A stretch of DNA of 42,342 bases from Candidatus Dojkabacteria bacterium UBA2022 (GCA_002335495.1 DDBW01000013.1:1-42342), one strand, 5' to 3'. Counted from the stretch's first letter, positions 17,110 to 25,754 are shown. Numbers and translations are program-made. Notes: a model not told the origin generated them from the sequence alone.

Positions 17110-19662
17110 TTACATTTTCCCTAGAAGTATCTTCATCTCCTGCTCAGATACTGCCTTCTTTGCATCTACAACCTTCTCATCTACAACCACCCCATAAACA
17201 CCCTTGGAAATACCATATTTGAGGAGATCACTGTTATTCTCAGTCTCAAGTACCATCTTTAACTGAGCCTTCTTAGCAGAATCAACAATATTATCTATTA
17301 CCTTATACACACTCCCAATCCCTAAATCATACTTAGTATCACTATTATCATATGACAATCCCTGCATCTGCTTTGCGACTGCCGAAGTATTTAGGATTAC
17401 GCCATCAATATCAGCCGAGAGGATATCATCTATAACTATAACCTCAGAAGGATTCTCTATAACAGCATATATGTTAAAGGTTGAAGTTCTTCTCAAACCT
17501 GAAGCAGAAATACTCTTTTTAATCTCCTTCATTGCACTACCAGTCATAGGAGAATGAACAGCCAACGACACATTTCTATTATGAAGAACATTTCTAGTCC
17601 TCTTAACAATCCTAAGCATTAAATCGAGAAGTTTTGTATTATCAAGCAACCTTGTAACACCCATGGTTCTCTCAGAAAGAGCAGACTCTTCAAATTCCTT
17701 CCCTTTTACAAGTTTTTTGAACTTAGAAATAGAAAGACCTCCAATCGAAACCACAACTTCATTAGGAGATGCAGCCGAAGCTATAGCATCAAGCTTTTGA
17801 GCAATACTATCCGCATACGCTTTATATTTCTTCTCTGCAAGATAGGCGAGAGGATGACGACCATCATCAACCATCAACATATCAAGTGATATATAAACGA
17901 CCCCATCACTATTTACCACCTCACTCATATCATTCGAAGCTACAAACACCTTGGTAGCAGTATGAGGAAGGTTTGAATCTCTACTGTATGTAACCTCTTT
18001 AACCAAATTTTTATTTACAACCACATCTTCTTTAATAGGCTCAGGAACTTCATTTACAGCTACCTCATTAAGCTTTTTAGCTATCTCCTGTGCAACCGCC
18101 TGCTGTTCACCTTTGGCAGCATCAATTAGGTATACAGATCCCGTATTACCATCAATTCTGATGTAGTCACCATTTCTAAGCTTCGAAGTTCCAATCGAAG
18201 TACCTACAATTGCGGGAATATTTTTCTCCCGGCATAAAATGGATACATCACTTGTTAAACCGCCAAGATCTGTAAGAACCCCAGCCGCATTTACGACTTG
18301 TTCATACATTTCAATTCCATACTGTCTAATAACAACAATTTCAGATTTATCTACAGCGACAGTACTATCCTTAACAATCTTAACTCTTCCTTCTACAACT
18401 CCGAGACTAGCTCCTATGCCAGACATCATAAATACCTCGCCACCTTTAGAAACTTTTGCGTCGAAAGATTTAACCGTAACGGCAGGAGCAGGTACTGGGG
18501 TAGGGGTAGGTTCGAGCGTAATATTCTCTTTTGGCATCTCTTTTTCAACGAATCTGTTCGCTTCTGCCAAAGCTTTATCCTCCAACATCTGTGCATCCAC
18601 AAAACCAGAGATAAAATCTTTAACCACTTTATACAAAGTATCTGAAACAAAAGAGTTATATCCAATCTGAATATTTGAAACAATGCTCTGTTGGGCAAAA
18701 GTACTCTTAGTTTGAAGGACCCAAACACGACCACCGCTAAGCACCCACTCAATATCCAGAGCCTCACCGAGCTGATCTTCAAGTCTCAAAGCAATCTTAG
18801 AAACCTCAATAATATATTTATCCTCAACCTTCTGCCTGTGACTCCAAGCAGGAGATATCTGTATCTTTTCGCTTGAGTTACTACCTCCGGACTTCAAAGT
18901 CCTAACCTTCATCCACTCTTGGGGAGCGATATGTTTCTCGACAATTGCAAGATCTTTCTTAAGTAGTGAGTATGAATCAGGTGTGATATCTCCGTTTGCA
19001 ATAACATCTCCAAGACCGTATACAGCTTCAACACTCATCCTCGTATTATCCTGAGTTATTGGGTCAACAGTAAAGGCAATACCTGAGACTTCCGGTTGAA
19101 CCATTTTCTGGACCACAATAGCAAGACCAACTTCATTCAAATCAATATTTTCATTCACACAGTATTTAACGACAGAATCTGTGAATACTGAAGCATATAC
19201 CTGTTTAATTGCACGAACTAGATTGTCGACACCTCGAATATTTAACTGGGTTTCAAAAGTTCCACTGAATGAAACTTCTGGTCTTTTAGGGAAGGAAACT
19301 GATGATCTGACAGATACCCACGCATCCGTAAATCCGGAAAGTCGGGTATACTGCTTAATAATATCCTCCATTACCTCATTATCGAAATCAAACCTAGAGA
19401 ACATTCCAGCAATATCCCTATGCTCAATATTCTCCTTAAGAGATTCAACATCCTTCTGTTTTTCCTTAAATACACGGGTTATGAATTGGAAGAAAACGGT
19501 AGGGGAGATAACAAAGAAATCTGGAACTGGAGAATCAAAGTGATGAAGTTTAAACAGACTCAAACCTTTTCTACCTACATAACTCTCGGTTAGGGCATCA
19601 AAAGGGACATCTTCAAAATGAAATACTTTTCTCTCAGACAGGTTTTTAATTTCTTTAGACAT
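17110..19662 (-). CDS. PEP synthase / PPDK-like protein lacking the catalytic histidine
   Basis: 850 residues with PpsA domain order. Residues 1-320 resemble the ATP-grasp pyruvate-binding domain (VSVRSSVSFPKRPEVSFSG, VVQKMVQPEVSGIAFTVD, YGLGDVIANGDITPDSY, LDIEWVLSG). A Pro/Thr linker (382-396) precedes the swivelling phosphohistidine domain at 410-515, whose motif reads TDLGGLTSDVSILCRE: the expected TSH is TSD, so D472 replaces the catalytic His. The C-terminal region (560-850) follows the PEP-binding barrel only loosely (ATKVFVASND, VIENPSEVIVIDDIL); the usual NDLTQ and active-site Cys are not seen. Normal PEP synthesis is therefore unlikely. It may be a pseudoenzyme, regulator or altered phosphotransferase. 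It sits between AI-2E permease and mutS genes, all on the same strand. Confidence 0.85.
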   Translation of the reverse strand: MSKEIKNLSERKVFHFEDVPFDALTESYVGRKGLSLFKLHHFDSPVPDFFVISPTVFFQFITRVFKEKQKDVESLKENIEHRDIAGMFSRFDFDNEVMEDIIKQYTRLSGFTDAWVSVRSSVSFPKRPEVSFSGTFETQLNIRGVDNLVRAIKQVYASVFTDSVVKYCVNENIDLNEVGLAIVVQKMVQPEVSGIAFTVDPITQDNTRMSVEAVYGLGDVIANGDITPDSYSLLKKDLAIVEKHIAPQEWMKVRTLKSGGSNSSEKIQISPAWSHRQKVEDKYIIEVSKIALRLEDQLGEALDIEWVLSGGRVWVLQTKSTFAQQSIVSNIQIGYNSFVSDTLYKVVKDFISGFVDAQMLEDKALAEANRFVEKEMPKENITLEPTPTPVPAPAVTVKSFDAKVSKGGEVFMMSGIGASLGVVEGRVKIVKDSTVAVDKSEIVVIRQYGIEMYEQVVNAAGVLTDLGGLTSDVSILCREKNIPAIVGTSIGTSKLRNGDYIRIDGNTGSVYLIDAAKGEQQAVAQEIAKKLNEVAVNEVPEPIKEDVVVNKNLVKEVTYSRDSNLPHTATKVFVASNDMSEVVNSDGVVYISLDMLMVDDGRHPLAYLAEKKYKAYADSIAQKLDAIASAASPNEVVVSIGGLSISKFKKLVKGKEFEESALSERTMGVTRLLDNTKLLDLMLRIVKRTRNVLHNRNVSLAVHSPMTGSAMKEIKKSISASGLRRTSTFNIYAVIENPSEVIVIDDILSADIDGVILNTSAVAKQMQGLSYDNSDTKYDLGIGSVYKVIDNIVDSAKKAQLKMVLETENNSDLLKYGISKGVYGVVVDEKVVDAKKAVSEQEMKILLGKM

Positions 19663-19683
19663 ACTTGGGCAGTAATAAATATA

Positions 19684-20850
19684 CTAAACGATACCTTCTG
19701 CTTCTATTTTTTGCAAGTCAAGATAGAAGTCATAGGCAATCTGAAGCAGTACTGCAACAGGTACAGAAAGCAAGGCTCCAAGAGGACCAGCAAGCGTAAA
19801 ACCAGATGCAACTGCAACGATAATTATAATTGGCTTAAGACCAACCGCTTTTGCCATAACTTTAGGAACAATGATTGTATTCTCAAGCTGCTGAATTAGG
19901 ACATAACCTAGGGCAACAAATACAGCTGTAACAGGAGACCCTGCGATTAAAGCAACTAAGATAGTTGGAATGGAAGCAAGAATAGGGCCAAGGTTTGGAA
20001 TCGCCTCGAGCAGACCCGCAAGCACTGCCAAAGGAAGCGCAAATGGAACATCAAGAACGGTTAGCAGAATCCAAGACATCAAACCAATAATCAAACTTAA
20101 GCTCGCCTGCCCAAGCAACCAGCTACCCAATTTTTCCTCTACATCAAGGATTAATTGTCTAACTCTGTTTCTCTTCTTAGAATCGAATATCCTAAGCATA
20201 ATTTCATCTACAAAATTATCATGATCAAAAACAATATAGATGGACATGAGGAAGGCAGTGATGAGCTGAACAACTCCACCTGCAAGACCAACAACAGTTC
20301 CCAATGCCGTCCTTACACTATCAACACCAAATTGCGAACTTACGTTCTCGGTAATCCAAGTAACAACATCGTCAGAGACATTGGATAGCATCTCTCTATT
20401 TATTTCAAATCCAAAGGCATTAAACTGCTTTAAAGTATCCTCAAATTTAATAATAAAGCCGGGAATATCAGAAAGAAGCTTCTGAGTCTCGCTAATAACA
20501 GGAACAAACACAGCCATGACCAATAGAGCTAGGAAGAAGGTACCAGCCAAGTACACAAGAGTAATAGAAGCACCCTTTGAGACCCCTTTATTCATTAACC
20601 ACCTAACAGAAGGCAAAGCGGAAGCAGAGATTATGAAAGCCAAGAATAGAAGAACAATAACATCCAAGAGCTTTGATCCAAAGTAGATGGTAGCTCCAAC
20701 AAGAAGAATCATTAGAACCGTTCTAAAAGAGATATCTACGGATATGCTTCTCTTTCTTAAGGGGATATGCTGAATAACATGTTCGTCATTAGCAATCTCC
20801 TGAACATCGACTCCTTTTCCTTTCGCTTTTGCAGAGAATTCCTTTGCCAT
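19684..20850 (-). CDS. AI-2E family (PF01594) membrane permease
   Basis: 388 residues. After a charged 40-residue N-terminus come two hydrophobic helices (TVLMILLVGATIYFGSKLLD, VIVLLFLAFIISASALP), the typical RWLMNKG turn, a third helix, a long amphipathic region with many Val/Asp/Glu and then four to five helices. LLEAIPNLGPILASIPTILVAL is a hallmark of this family, which includes TqsA, YdbI and sporulation protein YtvI. Members have been linked to quorum-signal export and to Na+/H+ antiport; the substrate here is unknown. The gene is 21 bases upstream of the PEP-synthase-like gene and 21 bases after the DUF2085 gene, suggesting one transcript. Confidence 0.9.
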   Translation of the reverse strand: MAKEFSAKAKGKGVDVQEIANDEHVIQHIPLRKRSISVDISFRTVLMILLVGATIYFGSKLLDVIVLLFLAFIISASALPSVRWLMNKGVSKGASITLVYLAGTFFLALLVMAVFVPVISETQKLLSDIPGFIIKFEDTLKQFNAFGFEINREMLSNVSDDVVTWITENVSSQFGVDSVRTALGTVVGLAGGVVQLITAFLMSIYIVFDHDNFVDEIMLRIFDSKKRNRVRQLILDVEEKLGSWLLGQASLSLIIGLMSWILLTVLDVPFALPLAVLAGLLEAIPNLGPILASIPTILVALIAGSPVTAVFVALGYVLIQQLENTIIVPKVMAKAVGLKPIIIIVAVASGFTLAGPLGALLSVPVAVLLQIAYDFYLDLQKIEAEGIV

Positions 20851-20871
20851 TTTCGTATTAAAACATCAAAA

Positions 20872-21549
20872 TTACACCTCTATTTTGCCCTTTTCCTCTG
20901 ATTTAGTCAAACTACTTGTGTTAAATAGTTTGAAGGTTGCAAGTCCAACTCCAAAACCAAACAAAACACCGGTAATAATACGCTTCTCAATACTATGAAT
21001 ATATGTCGCAGCAACAAAATCCAATTTTATACTTTCAATAAAAGTCTGGGCGACACCATCAATAACCATAGGAAGAGCCAGAATCAAGGCGAGAAGATAT
21101 AGATTTTTAAAACTCAAAATCTTGTGTAGCAACCGATCCTTAATCAGAAGAAGAATAGTAAGGAGCAAAGCGTACCCGCCATACAAAGCAATATCTCTAA
21201 TACATAAAGGAACTTTATATCCGACCTGCGAGTCGCCTACAAAATCATGACCGAAATATTCAGGCCAAATCGCCCTTTCAAACTTTCTAGGTTCATCAGG
21301 CAGATAGTTAAGATCTTTTAACTCACCAACAGAGTAGAACTGAATAGGTGCTTCTTTAGAAAAAAGAAAGATAGACCTTTCAACTCTCTGATGACAGAAG
21401 TGTTCATAAAAATCGTTAATCAACTTCCCTAAATTAGGATTGCCGTTTACATATGCAACAGGGGCGAATAAGGGGACTAATACATACAGCCAAACCATAA
21501 CCGCTACAAATAATAGAGGCGTCCTAATTATCTTTGGAACTATGTCCAC
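20872..21549 (-). CDS. DUF2085 membrane protein
   Basis: 225 residues with about four transmembrane helices (10-32, 121-138, 145-165, 190-207). The family signature is present: FYEHFCHQRVERSIFLFS (Cys-His-Gln-Arg), VPLCIRDIALYGGYALLL with its conserved Cys, and LPMVIDGVAQTF in the third helix. DUF2085 proteins have no established function. The start is a GTG at 21547-21549; a promoter places transcription about three bases before it, so the message is nearly leaderless. It is the first gene of a minus-strand run through AI-2E, PEP-synthase-like, mutS and the histidine kinase. Confidence 0.8.
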   Translation of the reverse strand: MDIVPKIIRTPLLFVAVMVWLYVLVPLFAPVAYVNGNPNLGKLINDFYEHFCHQRVERSIFLFSKEAPIQFYSVGELKDLNYLPDEPRKFERAIWPEYFGHDFVGDSQVGYKVPLCIRDIALYGGYALLLTILLLIKDRLLHKILSFKNLYLLALILALPMVIDGVAQTFIESIKLDFVAATYIHSIEKRIITGVLFGFGVGLATFKLFNTSSLTKSEEKGKIEV

Positions 21550-21558
21550 AAATGTAAT

Positions 21559-21587
21559 ATACTAAATTAACGAATTAATACTGCCAA
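21559..21587 (-). promoter_or_regulatory. Promoter for the DUF2085 gene run
   Basis: Minus-strand TTGGCA (21582-21587), a 17-base spacer and TAGTAT (21559-21564). The predicted start, near 21552, is only about three bases from the GTG start at 21549, which implies an almost leaderless message. Confidence 0.5.
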
Positions 21588-21589
21588 CT

Positions 21590-22318
21590 ATGCTTAAATC
21601 ATTTTTAAATTTCTTTCTCTCAGACGATTCCTCGCATAGTTCCTTTTACGCAGTATACCAAAAGATAGTTAAATGGAGGAGTACAAACACCTACCCGAAC
21701 CCATACGACCTACCCGACACAATTTCCCTACCTTACGAGTTCTGGGAGAGAATAAGAGGGCTACACAAAAATACGAGAGCGGACAGGCTAGAAAGGTCTG
21801 TATCCGTGTACTGGGTGGATGGCGAGCTCATTCTCTCTTCTATAACAACCGGATCCACCTCTTTTGTTAGATCAACATCACAGATCAGGGCGGCGTATAC
21901 ACCTAAAAACAAAGAGTATTTTATCAAGGAGATAATTGTGGACGGCAAAAGATACAGTAGAAAGGAGGTGTACTATAAAAAAGTACCTCAAAAGATTGAG
22001 CTTCAATATCTTTTCAATATGCACACCCACCCCCCACATGTGTATAACGAGCAAACATACTACGGATTCTTCTCTGCCCAAGATATAAAATCCTTAATGG
22101 GAAGCGGAGCAATACTAACAGGGTTAATAACTAACGAGTTCTACCTCATATTCAGAACGAACAAGGTAAACATTGATGCAAATACGCTGGAAGACAAGGA
22201 TATAACAATCGACAGTGTTGTTAACAACTTCGGATACGTACTGTATAAGGGCAGTTTCGGAAAGAAACTATATAGAGTATCTTCTAATCTTAACAGCGAC
22301 CAAAGCGCTATTAATTAG
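21590..22318 (+). CDS. JAMM/MPN-like putative metalloprotease or related protein
   Basis: 242 residues, no close family recognised. A JAMM-like pattern is visible: MHTHPP with H145 and H147, then FFSAQDIKSLM giving S162 and D165, and a possible upstream glutamate E79 (VDGELILSS). The H-x-H-P ... S-x2-D order is that of JAB1/MPN zinc isopeptidases and RadC, although the gap of 17 residues between H147 and D165 is longer than the common ten. The segment AILTGLITNEFYLIF after it fits the following strand of that fold. No signal peptide or membrane segment is seen. It stands alone, divergent from the DUF2085 gene, and its end overlaps the convergent Ig-like surface protein gene by 51 bases. Function is unproven. 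Confidence 0.55.
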   Translation: MLKSFLNFFLSDDSSHSSFYAVYQKIVKWRSTNTYPNPYDLPDTISLPYEFWERIRGLHKNTRADRLERSVSVYWVDGELILSSITTGSTSFVRSTSQIRAAYTPKNKEYFIKEIIVDGKRYSRKEVYYKKVPQKIELQYLFNMHTHPPHVYNEQTYYGFFSAQDIKSLMGSGAILTGLITNEFYLIFRTNKVNIDANTLEDKDITIDSVVNNFGYVLYKGSFGKKLYRVSSNLNSDQSAIN

Positions 22319-23188
22319 AAGTACCACCAAAGCAATCAATCCAAGAGTACTCATGAGCTTATTTCCCATTAAGACTGCCATTGCATCCTCAAGTGGACCT
22401 GACGCCTCTGGGAGATCAGGACTATCAACAGCTCCACCTCCATTTATAGATCCAGTAATTCGCTTAGCAGCCAACGTAGTATCAGCTTTTACACTGTTTC
22501 CAGCCGCATCTCTAATTTCTATAGCAAAAGAGTTATTTCCAACGGTAAGAGGGAGGGTAACTGAGAATTTTCCGTCTTTATCTGATTTACCAACATAGTT
22601 AGTACTACCGTTTGAGAAAACAACAGTAGACATAGGCTCAATCTGACCAGATACTTTTACACTATTAGTATCAACCTCTTTATCATAGTTAAGAACAATA
22701 TTCTTTGATGGAGCGGTCCAATCGGCATTTACAGCCATTATTGGAGACTTCTCACTTCTCTTTCTAACAGGAAAGCCAGTAATAGAAGCAGCTTGAAGTC
22801 GATATTGCCCCTCCTTATCTAATGAATATTCGTACTTGAAGTTACCATTATCAACCCAGAGATTCTCTTCTACCAACTTATCGTTAACGTAAATAGCAAC
22901 TCTTTTAATGCTCTTATCTACACTTCCTCGTATTGTAAGGGCTCTTGCGCTTGTATCAGATGGAAGTTGAGTTAACTCAGGAACATCAACACTCTTATCC
23001 AACTTAGGTTCAACCCTGTAAAGAAGGATTGCAACAACTCCAACTACAACGAGCATAATTCCTAGAAAAATGGTTACCATCCCAGCAAAGACAGACCAAA
23101 TAGATCTTTCTTCTACTTGTACAACCAACTTCTCTTCCATTGATCCATTATTTATTTCGTTCACTCTTTTATTCTTTTTAGAACCCAT
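22268..23188 (-). CDS. Membrane-anchored Ig-like surface protein with possible C-terminal sorting signal
   Basis: 306 residues. An N-terminal helix at 31-57 (after a charged 30-residue start) anchors the protein. Two beta-sandwich, Ig-like repeats follow: about 84-136 (LTIRGSVDKSIKRVAIYVND) and 165-240 (VSGQIEPMSTVVFSNG, VGNNSFAIEIRDAAGNS), of the kind found in bacterial adhesins and carbohydrate-binding surface proteins. The C-terminus has LPEASG (259-264), a short spacer, a hydrophobic helix (about 279-299) and a basic tail KIRRYSI, the arrangement of a cell-wall sorting signal although the pentapeptide differs from LPxTG. The gene is divergent from a sortase gene, which makes it a candidate substrate. 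Having two membrane helices it may simply be a two-anchor membrane protein. Confidence 0.65.
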   Translation of the reverse strand: MGSKKNKRVNEINNGSMEEKLVVQVEERSIWSVFAGMVTIFLGIMLVVVGVVAILLYRVEPKLDKSVDVPELTQLPSDTSARALTIRGSVDKSIKRVAIYVNDKLVEENLWVDNGNFKYEYSLDKEGQYRLQAASITGFPVRKRSEKSPIMAVNADWTAPSKNIVLNYDKEVDTNSVKVSGQIEPMSTVVFSNGSTNYVGKSDKDGKFSVTLPLTVGNNSFAIEIRDAAGNSVKADTTLAAKRITGSINGGGAVDSPDLPEASGPLEDAMAVLMGNKLMSTLGLIALVVLLINSALVAVKIRRYSI

Positions 23189-23216
23189 TTCAACTATCTA
23201 ATATTTTAGATGATAT

Positions 23217-23245
23217 ATGATATTACAAACCCTATAGAAAATCAA
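23217..23245 (-). promoter_or_regulatory. Promoter for the Ig-like surface protein
   Basis: Minus-strand TTGATT (23240-23245), 17-base spacer, TATCAT (23217-23222). Predicted start near 23210, about 22 bases before the ATG. It sits back-to-back with the sortase promoter within 50 bases. Confidence 0.55.
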
Positions 23246-23255
23246 TGCCATATTT

Positions 23256-23264
23256 TGGTATAAT
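23256..23264 (+). promoter_or_regulatory. Extended -10 promoter for the sortase gene
   Basis: TGGTATAAT, an extended -10 element (TG-N-TATAAT) with a perfect hexamer at 23259-23264. No convincing -35 is seen, as is common when the extended motif is present. Predicted start near 23271, about 23 bases before the ATG at 23294. Confidence 0.6.
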
Positions 23265-23293
23265 AGCATCATTAAAAGAAATTTAAAGATTTA

Positions 23294-23998
23294 ATGTTAA
23301 GGTTTCTATCAAAACTTGCAACCTTCCTACTACTGCTATCAGTCATAGCAGGTTCAATCTTCTTTATAATGTACCCCCAATATCCTGAGATTAAACATAC
23401 TATCGACTCCCTCAATTCAAGGCGACTGGCAAACAATGTAACCCTCCAACTTATGACTACAGTATCTCCTCCTAACCAGGAAGCAATTGTAGAAGACTTG
23501 CAAAGCGAATCAGCGGTTGAACATACTTCTGCAGAGGAGATTATCAAACTAAAGAATGAAGGGAAGATTCTATTTAACATGGAGAAACAGGATACAACTC
23601 TCTACATTCCCTCCGCAAATATCAAGGGAGATGTTGTAGATCAAGAGGATGTCTTTGGGATGGAGAGAGGTTTCTGGCACTTCCCACTCTCAGGACAACC
23701 TGGGATGAGAGGCAATACGGTTGTAATAGCACATAGGTTCCTCCACCTTCCACCTAGAACAGATACCTTTTTCAACTTAGATAAGGTTAGGGTAGGGGAT
23801 AAAATAATTGTTGAACAGAAAGAAGCCACATACCGATATACTGTTGTAGAAACAAAGGTGGTTGAGAAAACAGATAGAACAATTCTTCAAAACTATAACG
23901 ACTATAGAATCACTTTAGTGACCTGCACCCCTCTTTGGACATCAAACCAAAGGTTGGTAGTAATAGGGAAGCTAGATAAGATTTATGGGAGTATCTAA
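23294..23998 (+). CDS. Sortase
   Basis: 234 residues. A single N-terminal helix (about 8-27) anchors the enzyme, followed by a stalk and the sortase barrel. The catalytic triad is clear: H147 in GNTVVIAHRF, C211 in ITLVTCTPLW and R220 in TSNQRLVVIGKL. The LYIPSANIKGDV strand and GFWHFPLSGQPG loop match class D/E-like sortases in layout. Sortases cleave a C-terminal motif and join surface proteins to an amino acceptor; CPR cells with a Gram-positive-like envelope commonly carry them. Its divergent neighbour encodes an Ig-like protein with a LPEASG motif and membrane tail, the best substrate candidate in the window. Substrate specificity cannot be read from sequence. Confidence 0.92.
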   Translation: MLRFLSKLATFLLLLSVIAGSIFFIMYPQYPEIKHTIDSLNSRRLANNVTLQLMTTVSPPNQEAIVEDLQSESAVEHTSAEEIIKLKNEGKILFNMEKQDTTLYIPSANIKGDVVDQEDVFGMERGFWHFPLSGQPGMRGNTVVIAHRFLHLPPRTDTFFNLDKVRVGDKIIVEQKEATYRYTVVETKVVEKTDRTILQNYNDYRITLVTCTPLWTSNQRLVVIGKLDKIYGSI

Positions 23999-24063
23999 GC
24001 TATACAAATAGCTATATTCCATATATACTTATGCGAACAATAATAATTTAGAATAGTTTTGTA

Positions 24064-25104
24064 ATGAGTAAAGTACACACAAGAAAAGACATCTCAAATA
24101 CGACAATTGAATTAACAATTACAGTACCTGCAGATGCATATGTTAAATCATACAACACCCTTTTAGAGAAGGAATCAAAAGGCGTAAGTATGAAAGGATT
24201 TAGAAAAGGAGCCGTTCCTACAGATGTATTGGAGAGCAAGATCCAGGATTCACTAAAGCTTGAAACCTTTGAAAGAATTGCACCTCTATATGTAAGTCAG
24301 GCAGTATCAATTGAACAGTTAGAACTAGTTGCTCCTCCTGCATATAAAGAGATTCCTAAAATCGAAAAAGGAAAGGATATCGAATTCACAATCGTTTGTA
24401 CCGTAATGCCAGAGTTCAAGCTAGGAAGCCTTAAGAAGATCAAATTGGAGAAAACAAAGGTTGAAGTAGAAGAGAAGGAGATGGAAAGTGTAATGAAGGA
24501 ACTAGAGTCTAGAAAAACTAAAGCAAAGGCTGGAACTGACGAATGGGTATTAGAGATTGCAAAAAACCTATACCTTGAGGACGTAAAGACTATGAAAGAG
24601 CTTAAGGAAGAGATAAAAGAAAGACTTCTTGCCCAAAAGGAGATGAATGTAAGAAAGGAGCAAGAGAATAGCGCATTGAAGCAAGCAATTGCCCTTTCAA
24701 AGATTGAAATTCCACAGCCTGGAATTGACTATGAAGCACTAGAAAGAGAGCATTCATTCCTTCATACTTTGGAAGAGAGAAAACTCACTATTGAACAGTT
24801 CTTGAATGGAAACCAGATTAAGATTGAAAATATGAGAGAGATGTGGAAAGAGGACGCCAAAGAAGCCCTCGAAACAGATGTATTCTTGAAGCTTTATGCA
24901 AAAGAGAACGACATCACTGTAACTGATGAAGAGCTCGAGAATGAAGTTAACAAAATCAAAAAAGAGCATGAGGGCCACAACCACGACTACTACGATGACC
25001 CACAGTGGAAGGAATATGTAAGAAGAGTCCTTCTTAAGCAGAAGGCATACGATGCATTCGTTCTAGCAGTACTACCGGTTGAGAAGGCTAAAAAGAGTAA
25101 GTAA
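24064..25104 (+). CDS. tig: Trigger factor lacking the PPIase domain
   Basis: 346 residues, versus about 430 usually. The ribosome-binding N-domain (1-120) carries the signature MKGFRKGAVPTDVLE (GFRKG at 45-49). Directly after the linker (KVEVEEKEMESVMKELES) the sequence passes to the helical C-terminal chaperone arms (KTMKELKEEIKERLLAQKE onward), so the FKBP-like PPIase domain is absent. PPIase-less trigger factors are functional in other systems, because the PPIase activity is dispensable for chaperoning. The last part has a His/Asp-rich loop, EHEGHNHDYYDDP (301-313). It lies 23 bases before clpP, the standard tig-clpP arrangement; clpX is not in the window. Confidence 0.93.
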   Translation: MSKVHTRKDISNTTIELTITVPADAYVKSYNTLLEKESKGVSMKGFRKGAVPTDVLESKIQDSLKLETFERIAPLYVSQAVSIEQLELVAPPAYKEIPKIEKGKDIEFTIVCTVMPEFKLGSLKKIKLEKTKVEVEEKEMESVMKELESRKTKAKAGTDEWVLEIAKNLYLEDVKTMKELKEEIKERLLAQKEMNVRKEQENSALKQAIALSKIEIPQPGIDYEALEREHSFLHTLEERKLTIEQFLNGNQIKIENMREMWKEDAKEALETDVFLKLYAKENDITVTDEELENEVNKIKKEHEGHNHDYYDDPQWKEYVRRVLLKQKAYDAFVLAVLPVEKAKKSK

Positions 25105-25127
25105 TTAGAATTTTAGTAAATAAAACT

Positions 25128-25706
25128 ATGTCTATACTCATACCAACGGTAATTGAAAAAGAACGAGATGGAGAGCGAGCATATGATATATACTCTCGTC
25201 TTTTAAAAGATAGAATTGTTTTCATAACAGGAGAGATTGAGCCTAATATGGCAAGTACCATAATTGCTCAACTTCTTTTCCTTGAAAAAGAAGATTCAAA
25301 GGCCGACATCCAGATGTTTATTAACTCCCCAGGAGGACATATAACCGCCGGAATGGCAATTTTTGATACGATGAACTACATAAAACCAGATGTATCAACA
25401 ATAGCAGTAGGTCTTGCGGCATCAATGGGTTCATTTCTGTTAGCAGGAGGAACAAAAGGAAAGAGATACGTACTACCAAATAGCAAGATTCATATGCACC
25501 AGCCATTGGGAGGTGCAGAAGGACAGGCAACTGATATTGATATTGCTGCAAGAGAGATATTAAAAACGAGAGAGAAGCTTTTTAAAATGCTTGCAGAGTT
25601 CACAGGACAGAAATTTGAAACCATTGAGAAGGACGCAGATAGAGATAAGTACTTCACTGCTTTGGAAGCAAAGGAGTACGGGCTTGTCGATAAGGTAATA
25701 AAGTAA
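25128..25706 (+). CDS. clpP: ATP-dependent Clp protease proteolytic subunit
   Basis: 192 residues, normal length. Catalytic triad S99 (GLAASMGSFLLAGG), H124 (IHMHQPLGG) and D173 (DADRDKYFTALEA). The oligomerisation handle and the INSPGG oxyanion strand (65-70) are intact. It forms the tetradecameric chamber and needs ClpX or ClpA-type ATPases encoded elsewhere. The N-terminus MSILIPTVIEKERDGERAYDIYSRLLKDRI is the canonical start, so the ATG at 25128 is well supported. It follows tig by 23 bases and is followed by tRNA-Val with its own promoter. Confidence 0.98.
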   Translation: MSILIPTVIEKERDGERAYDIYSRLLKDRIVFITGEIEPNMASTIIAQLLFLEKEDSKADIQMFINSPGGHITAGMAIFDTMNYIKPDVSTIAVGLAASMGSFLLAGGTKGKRYVLPNSKIHMHQPLGGAEGQATDIDIAAREILKTREKLFKMLAEFTGQKFETIEKDADRDKYFTALEAKEYGLVDKVIK

Positions 25707-25714
25707 AGGTGTCG

Positions 25715-25743
25715 TTGATTATTTTGCCCTATAAAGGTAGAAT
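25715..25743 (+). promoter_or_regulatory. tRNA-Val promoter
   Basis: TTGATT (25715-25720), 17-base spacer, TAGAAT (25738-25743). The predicted start near 25750 is five bases before the mature 5' end of the tRNA, as expected for a stand-alone tRNA gene. Confidence 0.65.
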
Positions 25744-25754
25744 ATCAACAATTA

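Noticed and set aside
23998..24013. Hairpin AGCTAT-acaa-ATAGCT after the sortase gene
   Set aside because: Weak AT-rich six-base stem with no T tract, so it is not called a terminator.
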